A program made the translations under genes and the position numbers. A model generated the notes under the pieces. The model searched no databases and had not been told where the DNA came from. It saw only the letters and a program-made list of their open reading frames with translations. Source: Heliocidaris tuberculata (taxonomy: Eukaryota > Echinodermata > Echinoidea > Camarodonta > Echinometridae). Taken from it: DNA of 64,000 bases. The DNA is taken from the NCBI GenBank assembly GCA_025618425.1, contig CM046844.1, positions 5,919,957 to 5,983,956 on the forward strand. Reading direction: 5' to 3'. This document shows, piece by piece, positions 1 through 12,161 of this stretch (position 1 is the first letter of the stretch; each line of letters begins with the position of its first letter).

Positions 1-3000
1 AAATATATACTTGTAGGGTTAGGGTAGGGATCTTGTGATTGACTTTTAGCTTAGGTTCAGGATCAAAAATATTTCAGTAGCTTTGATTCTTACTGGAGGA
101 TTTAAAAGAGTATATTGTCAGTTTACTGAGACAAAACATTTTCATGACTGTCGAAATAAATTTAAGATTGCAATTTATGGAAATCTGTTGTGTAAGTCCA
201 GTGCAAGAAGCTGATCATCAGATATTCCATTGAACGCGCTTCAAAAGTTTTCAAATCATTGCTAAGAGCCAAGTGTGAAGAGGCTCTTGTTAACCGGCTC
301 GATTACCAAGTTACGTTCCAAAATAGATGTTCCCCAGTCGAGACCTTCCAGTTGTCAATTATAGCTGGGGTTATTTTTGTTCGCATTTGTTCGGCAGCGG
401 TTTGACAGCACCCCTGAATCAAAAAGCGAGTGAGTACCCACTTCCTCTTAGTGCAATTGATAGTTTGAGGTTCAAGTCAATTGAGCTGAGAGGGGGGGAG
501 GGGAGGGGGAGGGTTGAAGGCAGTACCACCCCAATGATCTTGTAATATAGAAATCTTATCAACTAAACTTGAGGGGGGGGGGTTTCCTTTAGAGTATACA
601 GTATTGCAGTTCTCCTAATGCATGCTCATTAACAATGTCTGATTAAGAACTTGAAACTATTTTGTTTTAGGTTTAAATTTAAACATACCTGGAAATTTGT
701 ATAATTGGAAGCATCCCGTATGTGCAACATTTTCTTGATTTGGATTGAGCTGTCCCAGTTACAGAAATTTCTTATTATTTGTATTATTATTGCCAGCAGA
801 TAGAGCCATTTACCCATGGAAAAGCTATTACTTTTTTGTTTTCTGTATATATTTGGGAATATGCTAGGGTTGAAGTGAAATATCTGTTCTTTCTTTTCTC
901 CAGATCTCAGTTTCTCATCCCAGCCATCTACTTAAAAAGAGGGATAAAGAGTTGAGATTCACTTTTTAAAGGAAATCCTTTCTTTCTTCTTCTTCATCCT
1001 TGTCCAAATTCAATACATAAGTTAGCCTACCATACTATGTTCAGGAGATTTGAAAATCTTGTGCAAAATGATTGTGATTATATAATGATTTTATGTGACA
1101 AATCTTTTCATCTATTTGCCAAACCAAATAAACATCATGGTTGCTCCTATACAAACTGTCATCAGCCATGCTTTCATTATGTCTGATCTTATTACAATCA
1201 ATTAGGAGCTGAGCAATTGACATTATCTACTCTCCGAATGTTTTGCATTCCTAACATTCTGTCTTGCTCTTGATGTTCTTGGCATTGAAACATTTGGTAA
1301 TGGCATCATTATCCAGTTTCCTAATGTGGCCCAAAATGACATTTACACTCTGATTCAATTTGCAGCGAGGGTGTTGGAATATACAAATAGAAAATGCACT
1401 TGAAGTGTTTGTGGAAATATATTACTTCCCACATGTTTAATGGGTAGATGAGTTTTGTATCGATCACTGATTTGGAAAACAATATCCCTTTCCTTAAATT
1501 TTGCAAGAGATTGTACTTAAAGTTTAATCAAACCACTCTGTGTATATACTTGTAGCCAGAATAGCAAGTGCATTGTGTATTTGCTTACCAAGTACAAGTG
1601 AATTTCTTATTTAAAAGTCGTTTTGATAGTATTGTCCTATTTTCTTAAACTGTTGTGAATTATCCAAAATGACAATATTTATAAGCAACATGCACTTGTG
1701 AGCTAAAGAGCATAATGTTTATTTTAAAGCCAAGGTGCTTTTGAATGAGATCATAGAATCTTACAAAAATAAAGTTATTAAAACATTGTCAGATGTCAAT
1801 GCTCTCTTGACCTTACAGTATGTGTGATATTTTGTGGACTCCTAAATCAAACTTTTATATTTGAAGATGGAGGAAGTTTATGTACAAGACAAGTAAATTT
1901 GTTGTTAGTTTAAGCAGTGTGAAACAGAAACTAACTGATATCATAAGCACTTCAAAAAAGCTTTCTGTACAATCGTCTAGACAAAATGCATGAGAGAAAA
2001 CAAGCAGGAAGATTATAAAGTCTTCTACATTTACACCTGTGAATTAAAGGTTAAATTGATAATTGGTCAATGGTATTTCAACGAAATTGTGTACTTGTCA
2101 TTGTTGCTAGTGGTTTATCATGAACCAGCAAAATGTTTGAATTAGCAGAATGTGAAAAAGAATTAAAAACACTTTGATGAACATTGTAAACACAAAAACA
2201 CCAATACAGAAGTGCCTACATGTACATAATCTACAGAAGTCCCTATGGGCCTTTGGCTCGATTTCTGTGTGCATTTTAGAATTTGATATTAAATTATTAT
2301 ACATTTTATTTCAAATTTGATGGACAAAGATTAGTGGTTGGTCTTCATGAACAATCATTTCGTGTTTACTAATTGCATTAGATTCTGTGATGATTTTAAC
2401 TGTCATCATTCTAGAACTGGAGACTCCCTTTGAACATTAACTTTGCACAAATTAAAACAGCAAGGTGTGGAATACCAGCATTGTCGTCTAGACACAGGCT
2501 TTCACTGGAGAGAACGACAGGAAAATAACAAGTATTCACGACAAAGATTACAGCATACATGTACAAACCTGTAAAACTATGAGCAGGAAACAGAAGACTC
2601 GGCTCTAGCAGGTTTTTGACCCTTTCCGACCTTTCAATTACTCTTTAAACTTCCTCTATGAGAGTGTCGGATTTTATGAACTAGGATGTGGGTTATAATA
2701 TTTTCATCACTCTTTACATAGTAGTGCTGAATTTTGAGTAAATAGAAAAAGAAATTGAGGATTATTGCATGATGGCATGATGTTGAAAATTTGATTTCAG
2801 ACTGTAACTGTGAAACCTAATCTCTGTAGAAAATATTTGTTTACTACAGGCCCCTACACCACTAAGTAAGAAGTATGGTACATGTTATGTTGCTTGTATT
2901 TTTATTCTAAATCTGCTCAGGTTTTGACTAAGTAAACTCTTTATTTAGTCTTATGTTACTATTTGGTATTCAAAATTCGCTGATGAAAGTGCGAAGTGTT

Positions 3001-4391
3001 ATTGTAGATAGATTATCAAAACAAGTACAGAATGTTCACATTTCTACCAATTTTTTAAAAATCTGCCCAACTTTCTCAAGTGTAATATTCATTTTCTGTA
3101 TGTCTCTAACCAGATAAAAACAGAAATACATTTGTTGTCACAATACTCTTTAACACACTCGATGGTCATCTTTCTTCCTGGGAATTTATGAGGGGCTTTT
3201 TCAAGCAGATTAAGATAGATTTATGCACGATTCAATCAATTTCATCTTTACTCAAAGCAGATGAATAGTGCAGTGTATTTTTAAAAAGTGTTTTCCAAGC
3301 TTTTACTCTATTGTGATGTACATGTAGGTTAAGCTCAGTTGTAACTGTCAAGTTTATAGTTGAAAACACTGTCAGCATGTCACATCAGGCATGAGGCACA
3401 TGATACTCCATGTTTGGCAGTGTTTGTATAGAAGTGTTATCAAACGATCAAAGAACTGTCAAGAATAGTGTCTCGATCTGTGTCAATTTGCACTCCGCTC
3501 ACCAATAATGAATGAATGGTAATATCTAACTTTGTAAACAGTCCTATGTCGGAATACTTGCGCTCTCTTTTCCCTTCAAGTGCACTGTCTATTTTCTCCC
3601 ACTGATGGCCACAAGGAACTAACTCCGGAGATTGGTAGAACATCCTTTTTGCTTGCTTCCTATAGGCATACATGTACTTAACTTCACTTTTGTAGAATTG
3701 GGCTTTACTTTGAAAGAGTGCATGACAATAAAGTGAAGAGATTTAGACTGTTTTAGTCATGAGGACACTTTTAAATGATTTTTTCAAAAGAAAATTGGGT
3801 GTATTTCATATCCTTATGTTTTATGCTGTCATGAAATAAGGTCATCTGTAGGCCCTATATCACCTGTTAAGAGCCATACAGGTATTAACTCCGTAAAATT
3901 ATATGTATTTGACTGAATGCCCTTCTAGCTCTCAACATATATAAGGCCTACATGTCTCTGAGGCCTTCATTGTATGTCTGTATTTTACATTTTCAAACCA
4001 CTTTTAGGATGACTTCTGCACTACTGTAACATCCTGTAACCTTTCTGTAAATATGGTCTTATGATATGGAGAGGGCTTGGCAAGATATTCATGTTATGCA
4101 TGTCATGTTGGAGTTGGGAACAATAGGCTCTTTATCCCTTCTGAAATGTCCCTCACACAACCACGTTTCCATGGCAACCATCAGTTGTTGACATACTTTG
4201 AAGTCTTTGCACTGACATGCATACATTACATGGATACATTACATGTACACAATGTATTTTGTGTATATTTTAGGGTTTCCTGTCTTAGGGCATTGTATTC
4301 CTATAGGCTATACCAGGCCTCATTACCTGTGTTTTTAGATTATTTTATCTTTCTACATGTATACTCACACTCTACAATTAAATGTAGGTTG
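1..4391. other. Gene-free AT-rich sequence, nothing recognised
   Basis: Only short ORFs of 60-80 codons without recognisable motifs occur here on either strand. There are homopolymer G runs near 490-510 and 571-580 and a few TTAGGG-like words at the very start. I see no repeat structure or RNA gene. It could be intergenic or a 5' intron of the SH2D5-like gene. Confidence 0.5.
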
Positions 4392-4395
4392 TTAA

Positions 4396-4744
4396 AGAGA
4401 AAGTTGAGTTCTGGGAAAGGTGAGAAATAATTTGTGAGCTTTCTCATTCCTTTTATGTCAGTTTGGAAGAACACCATAGTAGAAATGTCCTCTGAGAAGG
4501 ATCATTGCTCCTGAAATGAGAAAAAGCTGAAGTGTTCGGGCCGAACATTCATGGCACATTCGTGTGCAGTCTGTGTGCAGTGCATGTGCTTTTCAGCGAG
4601 ATTGGGTCAGTTTCCTAGCATTTTGATTATTCAACAATCACACAGTATACATCAATTCTTATGTAGATGTGATCAACATTTCCTAATTGCTTTGAGACAG
4701 TTTCATTCACAATATAATCGCATGATCAAAACTCAACTTCATCT
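4396..4744 (+). mobile_element. TTAA-flanked MITE, family A copy 1
   Basis: A 349-bp element sits between TTAA at 4392-4395 and TTAA at 4745-4748. The left end is AGAGAAAGTTGAGTTCTGG; the right end, reverse-complemented, begins AGATGAAGTTGAGTTTTGA. Three related copies are in the window (26893, 31646, 40614). The interior holds a TGTTCGGGCCGAACA near-palindrome at about 4533-4547, also seen in the 40.6-kb copy. No coding capacity. TTAA target sites suggest mobilisation by a piggyBac- or Kolobok-type transposase. Confidence 0.85.
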
Positions 4745-4748
4745 TTAA

Positions 4749-6419
4749 GCCACCGTCTGCGGTATCACAACACCTGAACATGATGTTGGTTTGTTATTTA
4801 TTGTTTTGTAAGTGGATATGGTGAAACTGAAACCTGGAGGCGAGCTAGTAGGAACATTAAAATATTCTCATAACTTATTATAATCTTTCTTCCATATATA
4901 TGTATAAATCCATTTTGAAACCATAAATAAGTTGCAAATGGTAGGCCCTACAGCTGTGGGCTATTTACTTAATAATACTTGCAGCAAATGCCACAGTTCA
5001 GAGTTCACACTATTTTGTCCAGTGTTATGACCATTTTATGTTGTAAGTAGGATAATGAAAACAATATATTGTCGACCCCATTTATGATGTACAACTCAAA
5101 TTCTAGTTACTGTACAGTGCAGTGTAGGCCTACACGTATATTGCAGTGCTTAGATATGGCTACATAAACAATGTATATATGCATGCATGTTGACATACAT
5201 GTACTTCCTTAATAATATTACACATCATTATGTGGATTTACATTCATATGGAATTCTGAATTATTTGTTATGATAATCGATTCCTGGTATATTTCTGCTG
5301 GGTTGTCTGATTTCCTGCACAGCTTCAGATTTCTAGCAAGTAGAAGTGATTAGTCTCCGCAATGAGAACTTCAGTGGACTAGATCAAGTTATCACTGTAC
5401 GGCAAGCACTTCTTTCTCATTTACTTTCAATTCATAGATCACCGATGGTCCGCCTAGAAAGCTGCGGAACCCTAGATACCATCGTATCCAAAGTCCTGCG
5501 AGTGGAGAGCTGTTCAAATACTGTAGTCCCTGCAGGTCTTTGGCCTTGTTCACACATGTGGTTAAACCGCCTAGAAAAAAAATCCCCAAAGAATTACAAG
5601 GTGTAACATACACAAAATATGGATCACACACATTTCTGTATCTAAGTTATGATGCAGAGATAAGTATGCTTTGTGGCCTTTGTTCCGAGCAGCTATATTT
5701 TTTTGCATTCCACTTGCCATTAGAGTACACATGAAATCATTTTCATTTTTCCTCAGTTTTTTTTATTTTTTAGATGCTTTACCGCATCATCATGTCCGAA
5801 CGAGGCTTTTTCTGTATCTTCAGTATCTTGTCCGAGCTATCTCCCATGTCCTCATAATCGATTGCTCATCACTCCAGTGTACCGTCTTTGTTTGCTCTTC
5901 AATCTTTACTGTGGACATAGTCCTTCTGACTTCATGGCGTTGGACCGCTGGTGATTGCTTTCCTATATTAGCTTCACAATTACCAGGTCATATCGGCAGG
6001 AATTGGTTGATGCGGATATAAGTAGATCCTTGGAAAGGTAGTTCATGACATGAGTACATGTAGTACATCTACTTTGTACCAAGCAAAATGACCTGGATTT
6101 CCCAGCTTTTTATACTCTAATGGGACAGCAAAAGTCCCCTTATAAAGAGCCAGTGCTTCCACCAAAAAAGGAACTTTTAAGGAAAGAAAGGCATATAATC
6201 CTTATCAGGGATGGGGGATAAAAAAAATGCAGGTATAACTTGGCGTTGTTATAGGAAACACAGAAAAATGGAACGGGATCATTGATCAGATACACGTAAT
6301 TTTGTATCTTGGGATCGAGGGACTCTTTCACTTGCAGGAAGGAGGGTCTTTGAAAACTTCAGCTTTCTTATCAGTCCATCTGGAGACTTGTCTCACCTCT
6401 ATAGGATTAGGTAACATCA
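4749..6419. other. Gene-free stretch, nothing recognised
   Basis: AT-rich sequence with short chance ORFs only. An ORF of 116 codons at 5671-6021 has no recognisable domain, and its composition is that of pyrimidine-rich intron-like DNA. No clear repeats. Confidence 0.45.
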
Positions 6420-6547
6420 GGGGCCTGTAACATAAAGAGATAAATCAATCTTACGATTGATATCAATCGTAAGTCTATGGCAAACCATGTACTGAAGAGT
6501 TACAATTGATCGTAAGATTGATTGTATCTTTTTATGTTACAGGCCCC
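6420..6547. mobile_element. 128-bp foldback MITE ending GGGGCCTGTAACATAAA
   Basis: The left end GGGGCCTGTAACATAAAGAG is mirrored by the right end, whose reverse complement begins GGGGCCTGTAACATAAAAAG. Inside the left arm is a perfect 24-bp palindrome at 6450-6473 built on CTTACGATTGA, and the same word recurs in the right arm. The whole could fold as a branched hairpin. No target duplication is evident. Confidence 0.8.
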
Positions 6548-6917
6548 AGATGTAATAGGAAGCAACATTTCATGTTGAGGTTATCCCCACAGAGGGGTTG
6601 ATACACTTTTTACTTCCCATTTTTTTTTTTGCCATATACATGCATTTATCTTCCAAGTTTAGAAGACGATCTCAACAATATTTCCACAAATATTGCTAGA
6701 TTCCATTATCTCCCATCGCTTGTCTACAAATATACCAATCAGAGTGATCAGCCTTCTTCCTTTCAGTTTCAAGCTGTTGATAAAATTTGGTATCCATGTC
6801 AAACTCTGCTATTGGATTCTAGTATCCGAGATATGTGTTCATTTTTGACAACCGGAACACAAAAATAATGTAGCTACACGTACCTCTGCATACCGGTATT
6901 TCTTTGGTGCTTTCTTT

Positions 6918-6980
6918 TTGGAGCCAAAAGGGCATTAAGTCCTATCTTTTGTAGAGATTTAACGCCCTTCTGGCTCCAAA
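6918..6980. repeat. 63-bp foldback, TTTGGAGCCA arms
   Basis: TTTGGAGCCAAAAGGGCATT on the left pairs with the right arm, whose reverse complement reads TTTGGAGCCAGAAGGGCGTT. The arms nearly meet, giving a stem of about 26 bp. It is likely a relic or miniature foldback element. Confidence 0.6.
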
Positions 6981-9692
6981 CAGACGTTATGTTCTGGTAT
7001 GTCATCCTGTAAATACTGCATGACAGGATTATGTGTGCAATGTCTCAGAAATATTGTCTATTCAAAGCCCAAGTATGGTAGCTGTTATATAGATGCTATG
7101 CATTTCTCTTTAAACTACCTGTATTATTTACTACATATATTAAATGAAAACCTTCAGATTAATCCTCATCATGTCATGTTATTGGTTGTATATTGTTGAT
7201 TGTAACAAAACTCTGTAAAGCCCATAGGGAATTATGTGCACTTTATAAAATTACATTATTATTATTGTTATAAGATGACATATTTTAATACAGAAGGACA
7301 GCATCTCATATTGTTTAATATCCTTCTGGCTTTTAATATAACATACAGTATCTCTATCGAGAGTACTTGGCATGGTAATCGCATGATATCCAGGTCTGTG
7401 GCAATTTTCTGAAGTGGATTCCTTATTTTCCTCCAGGGTTTTATTTAAAGCTCAGTGTTGTTATGCATTGGGTAATCTATCGCTTTCCCAGGGCAGTTAT
7501 TCCATAAACTTGAAAGCAAAAGAGCCGCTTCATAAAATTGTAGGTTGTCTTGCTTGTTTCATGAAACTGAAAGCAAAATTGCTGCTTGGGAGAATTGTGG
7601 GCAACCTGTACCTTAAAAAAAATAAATCATGAAAACAAACTTGCTGCTTTTTTTGTTTAAAATTTCTTGTTTTTGTTAGCTTAAATATATGAGCAAATAT
7701 GTTTAATACCTGAAAGCTGTATTCTATGGACATGCAAACATATTTGCCTGTAAGTAGCAGAACATCTGATTTATTGGTTTCTTACAACTTTTTTATTTTA
7801 TAAACAGATTAGGATACATATTATGCTTAAACTGAACAACCTTTCTTGCTTGCTTAGTCATTCTGACATTTGTGCAATAAAAAAGGCTATTACTATGATG
7901 AATCGATACATTGACAATAGTTTACAAGAGATAGAATTTGGCAAATTGCGGATCATAACCCCAGCCAGCCAGGGTCCAATATCTGTAATAACATCTCTTT
8001 CCAATAGACATGGAACCCTAATAAAGATTGTTAATGTTGTTAACAAGATCAGCAAATGCATTTGCAAACCTATTATTATCTGAGGACTGACATCCAATTT
8101 GTATTCATAAGGTGTCCTTCATAGTGCATTGGGTTGAGTAGGGAATAGAGATGGTACATTTGTAAGTCGTGAGGCCGGGCTCTTTTTTAATGGGTCATGT
8201 TTTTGAAGCCTTCTACATCCATTTGAATGATTTGCTTTTGAGTTTAGAGATGAGCAAGCAAGCTTGTTGAAGTTTTTCTTGGGTCAAGCATGATTCATTA
8301 TGTCATTCGGGTCTGAAGAGGGTCTTCAATGCTCTCATTTTGATACCTTTTTATGATAAAGGGGACGGGCTTCTACGTACCCAGAAATGGTAGGGGACAG
8401 TTATGTGCGACATGCCTGTGAATTGCTTGCTGATTTTGAGGCCTAAGTTTCAGGCTTGTTCACATGATATGCAGCGATAAACCACCATGGTAAACCGCCA
8501 TCATGTGTGAAAGAGGCTTTAACTTGCTACCTCGTTTTAACCATTCTGGGGAGGGGTATTTTGTGGATATCCCCCCCCCCTCTGTTTGGAGAGAAAGGGA
8601 TAGTGATGATGTGAACATGATAGGATGAAGATTGATAGAGCCACAAGATCGTTCTTGTCATGTAAGTATTCCTTTGACTTCATACCATACCTTCAAACCT
8701 GATATTACATATCAGTGTGAACAGGGTTTTTTTGAAGCCCGACGAGACACATGGGTAGATTGGTAGCAGGTTATAGAATCTATCCTTGTCAGAATGTAAT
8801 GGGGACTTTGTGTGATGACATCATGCTAATGGCAGCATTGCGCAGACATGAATGTTTTGCAAATTGGAATACGCTGTCCTTTGAACAAGGGGCTTATTTG
8901 AAATGATGAAGCCAGAAAGGTCTATAAGCTAACCCATCCATACATCATACATTTTGGTTGCACAGGGTTCTAATACTGTACCAATTTCATTTTTATTGGT
9001 AATTAGGATTGTAAATTCTAATGATACTTTTGTTTTAAAGAATAAACAACTTTTAGAAAGTCATTTCATTGTGTATCATAAAACCCTACAAACATGTATA
9101 TTGAATATACATTTACTTTGAATATTACTTATAAATGCTTGAGAATAAATGATGTGTTCCTATCTATTTCATTATACAAAGCTAAACTACAGTATACTGA
9201 AACTAAATCCAGTTTTCTGATGTCTCAAAAATCTGTCACATTTAAGTTCATTGGTATGATCCATACCTTTGCCCTCTCATCTTGAATATATTGTGATTAT
9301 TCTTGATATATGTTTCATATTTTCTTTTAGCACTGTAACTTACTTTGAAAGAAACTTCACTGTCACACCCCTATGTCCCTCTTGTCTCTCTCTCTCTCTC
9401 TCTCTCCTCTCTCTCCTTGTCTCTCTCTTTTTCTCTTTATCTTCTCTGTCTGGTCTGTATGCATCCCTTGTCCATCAAGAAGTATAGAGCACAAGACAAT
9501 CCAAATATCAGACTAATGATTCAACAGATACAGCAGAGCTTTGATTGGTTTTCCATCACATCAACTTGTCAGACACGTTAAAGCCTTTCAGTCTCTCCTA
9601 AGAGATCAACTTTACCTTTATCAACCTTCTGGAGACAGTCTTTACCAATTAGCATAGCTCCTTCTAACATATAGTCTCAATCTTAAACCTTC
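6981..9692. other. Gene-free stretch with minor repeats
   Basis: No exon recognised. At 7210-7272 a CACTTTATAAAATTACATTA word followed by TTATTATTG looks like the 3' tail of a SINE or LINE. An imperfect foldback at 8452-8519 has GGCTTGTTCACATGAT-like arms. A CT microsatellite occupies 9391-9439. Everything else is unremarkable AT-rich DNA. Confidence 0.4.
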
Positions 9693-9904
9693 TGGCCCGA
9701 ATTAACAAAGGAGGTGTAAACCATAGCTAAGGTTTAAACCTCCGTAAGCGTACTAAAATAAGCGTAAATAAGCGCACATTGCCCATGCGCACGCTCAAAG
9801 AAAATATATGATTGTATCGGATTTCGTGCGCACGTACGCTTAAAAAACCCAGGAGGGGGTTTAAACCATGGTTTAAACCAAACCTCCTTTGTGAATTTGT
9901 GCCT
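9693..9904. mobile_element. Foldback MITE with AACAAAGGAGG arms
   Basis: GGCCCGAATTAACAAAGGAG on the left matches the reverse complement of the right end (GGCACAAATTCACAAAGGAG). Subterminal GGTTTAAACC-type palindromes sit on both sides (for example CCATGGTTTAAACCA). The centre carries a CpG-rich GCGCACGTACGC-type segment. Length about 212 bp, no coding. Confidence 0.7.
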
Positions 9905-10678
9905 GTACGTTCATCTTCATTTCGATATTGCACTGCATTGATGGGAAGCATAATGTTACTGGTATTGCTTTTGAGGAAGGAAGTCTTTTAGTTTTACCTC
10001 TGGTTTCCATTAAACATTTATCTTAAGGAACAAGATTTCAAACACAACAAACTATGAAAGCAGGTTGATTGAGGTGTTTGAGATACAAACTTCTTTTCAT
10101 CCAAAAATATTCATTTTAATGATATAATTATAGAAAAAAAACTCTGCAGTTTGGTTGAATTTTTTTCACTTATAACTTCTGTGTAGACAAATATTATCTC
10201 AACTTAGCCCTGGTTGAAAATCAATGCAAGGTCTTGACGAAGCTTATTAGTCAGCTAGATATCCCTGAGGCTTCTCAAGCAGACACTTAACTGTAGTGAT
10301 GTTTGGTCTCCAGTGATTAATTGAGGTTTGCTATTGACAGGTAATTACTTATCTAATTCTATGTTTCTAGCTGAAAATCATGTGAAATGTTCCACCCTCG
10401 GGGGTAACATGAGCTCTTCTACGTGTCATTTGTGTCTGCAGTTTTGTGAATTATTACCATGAGTCATAGGATGAATGTTTTTGGATATTTGAAGTTCATT
10501 GCTAATTGGATAGATGGAGATGGTTAGTCAGGTACTGCATGGGTATTTTCATTTGTGAGACATGATTTAAGGCTATTTGAGAAATTAGATTAAAAAGAAA
10601 TCATAACAATGTTCACTTGATTATATTTGCGGAACTACTGGGAAACATGCATTGGTTTTCGCACTACCTGCTTCTGAG

Positions 10679-10748
10679 ATCATCATCATCATCATTAGCA
10701 GCAGCATCAACAATATCATCATCATTACAAATATCATCATGAGACATT

Positions 10749-10797
<49 letters not shown>

Positions 10798-10851
10798 ATA
10801 TCATCATTATCTACATCATCTACATCAACATCATTTTAATCATCATCATCA
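10679..10851. repeat. ATC/CAT microsatellite
   Basis: An interrupted (CAT)n tract with a pure run at about 10750-10796. The histidine-rich ORF across it is a by-product of the repeat. Confidence 0.9.
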
Positions 10852-10952
10852 CAAGCACCACTATGATTATCAAGAGAGATTTCTCCTCATCATCTGTATT
10901 CTTTTCTGCTTCATTACATTTTTATTGCCAGCACAGTCTACGTGTCTTGTCT

Positions 10953-11415
10953 GATTCTAGGACAACTACCCCCTAGACAACTACCCCCCAGACAACTACC
11001 CCCCGGAAAACCACCCCCTGGACGACTACCCCCCTAGGACATCTACCCCCCAGGACATCTACCCCCCAGGACAACTACCCCCCAGGACAATTACCCCCCA
11101 GGACAACTACCCCCCAGGACAATTACCCCCCAGGACAACTACCCCCCAGGACAATTACCCCCAGGACAATTTTTCCGGGGGTAGCTGTCCAGGGGGTAAT
11201 TGTTCGGGGGGTAGTTGTCCGGGGGGTAATTGTCCTGGGGGGTAGTTGTCCTGGGGGGTAATTGTCCTGGGGGGTAGTTGTCCTGGGGGTAGTTGTCCTG
11301 GGGGGTAGTTGTCCTGGGGGGTAGTTGTCCTGGGGGGTAGTTGTCCTAGGGGGGTAGTCGCCCAGGGGGTGGTTTTCCGGGGGGTAATTGTCCAGGGGGT
11401 AGTTGTCCGGATACG
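10953..11415. mobile_element. Foldback transposon of 16-17 bp tandem units, 9-bp TSD, copy 1
   Basis: A 463-bp inverted repeat with its centre near 11170. Both arms are made of tandem 16-17 bp units of the form GACAACTACCCCCCAG (reverse complement on the right). Variant units GAAAACCACC and G(A/G)CGACTACC occupy the same order from the tip in both arms, showing a true inverted duplication. The left end is GATTCTAGGACAACTACC and the right end GGTAGTTGTCCGGATACG. The 9-bp GTCTTGTCT flanks it at 10944-10952 and 11416-11424. Long arms of short tandem units plus a 9-bp duplication match the Drosophila FB plan; sea urchin TU elements have similar arms. No transposase inside. Confidence 0.9.
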
Positions 11416-11424
11416 GTCTTGTCT

Positions 11425-12157
11425 ACCAGAATACTACATTATCACTACATTTCCTTGAACAAGGAGTGATATTTTCCCCAGAAATAGTTTGTTCTCGTGT
11501 TTGCTCTTTTCTGGTGATAATCTTATATTACCTTTAATGCTAAGAACTTTTATTCTTTTGTATTCTTGGACCTACAGCTTCAAGTCATATTTTAGGGATT
11601 ATATGTAGCTAATAATGGATTAAAGTGTTGTCCAAGGGCTTGGGTAAGACTTATTGTTGAGCCCTCAGAATCACAATTCAGAAACCACCAATCTAAACAC
11701 TGCTTCTGCTGTGGCTAAAACTGGCCATATTGACTTCCTCATCTTCTCAGCATCATCACTTTGATTCCATCCTCCCTGCCTAATATTAGTTTTCCTCCTC
11801 CTTCCACCTACCACATGAGTCCATGATTGCGTATGTAAACTGATTAGATGAACGAAGACCTCGAATACCACTTATTTCACCAAATTGCTGGAATATTGGA
11901 GTTACGCACCCATGATTAAATTTCAGCTCCTTGAGTATGTTTTATATTGATTTCTCTTGCAATACTGCACTTCTAGCCTTCTACCAGCTTCACAGATCCT
12001 TATACCATGTTAACTTCAGAAAGAGTTTCTTCAAACTGCTTTCACTTTCCAGTATATGCTAAGGCATGGAATATTACTAGTATCAAGTCACTGTAACCAA
12101 AATATTATTGATGCATTAGTTTTACTGTGGTTAAAATCATTGTATTCAAATGAAGGC
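11425..12157. other. Gene-free stretch, nothing recognised
   Basis: AT-rich sequence between two mobile elements. Short chance ORFs only. Confidence 0.45.
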
Positions 12158-12161
12158 TTAA

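Noticed and set aside
10960..11410. A regularly spaced repeat array with spacers
   Set aside because: Units are tandem 16-17 bp repeats in two inverted arms; the 9-bp flanking duplication shows a foldback transposon.
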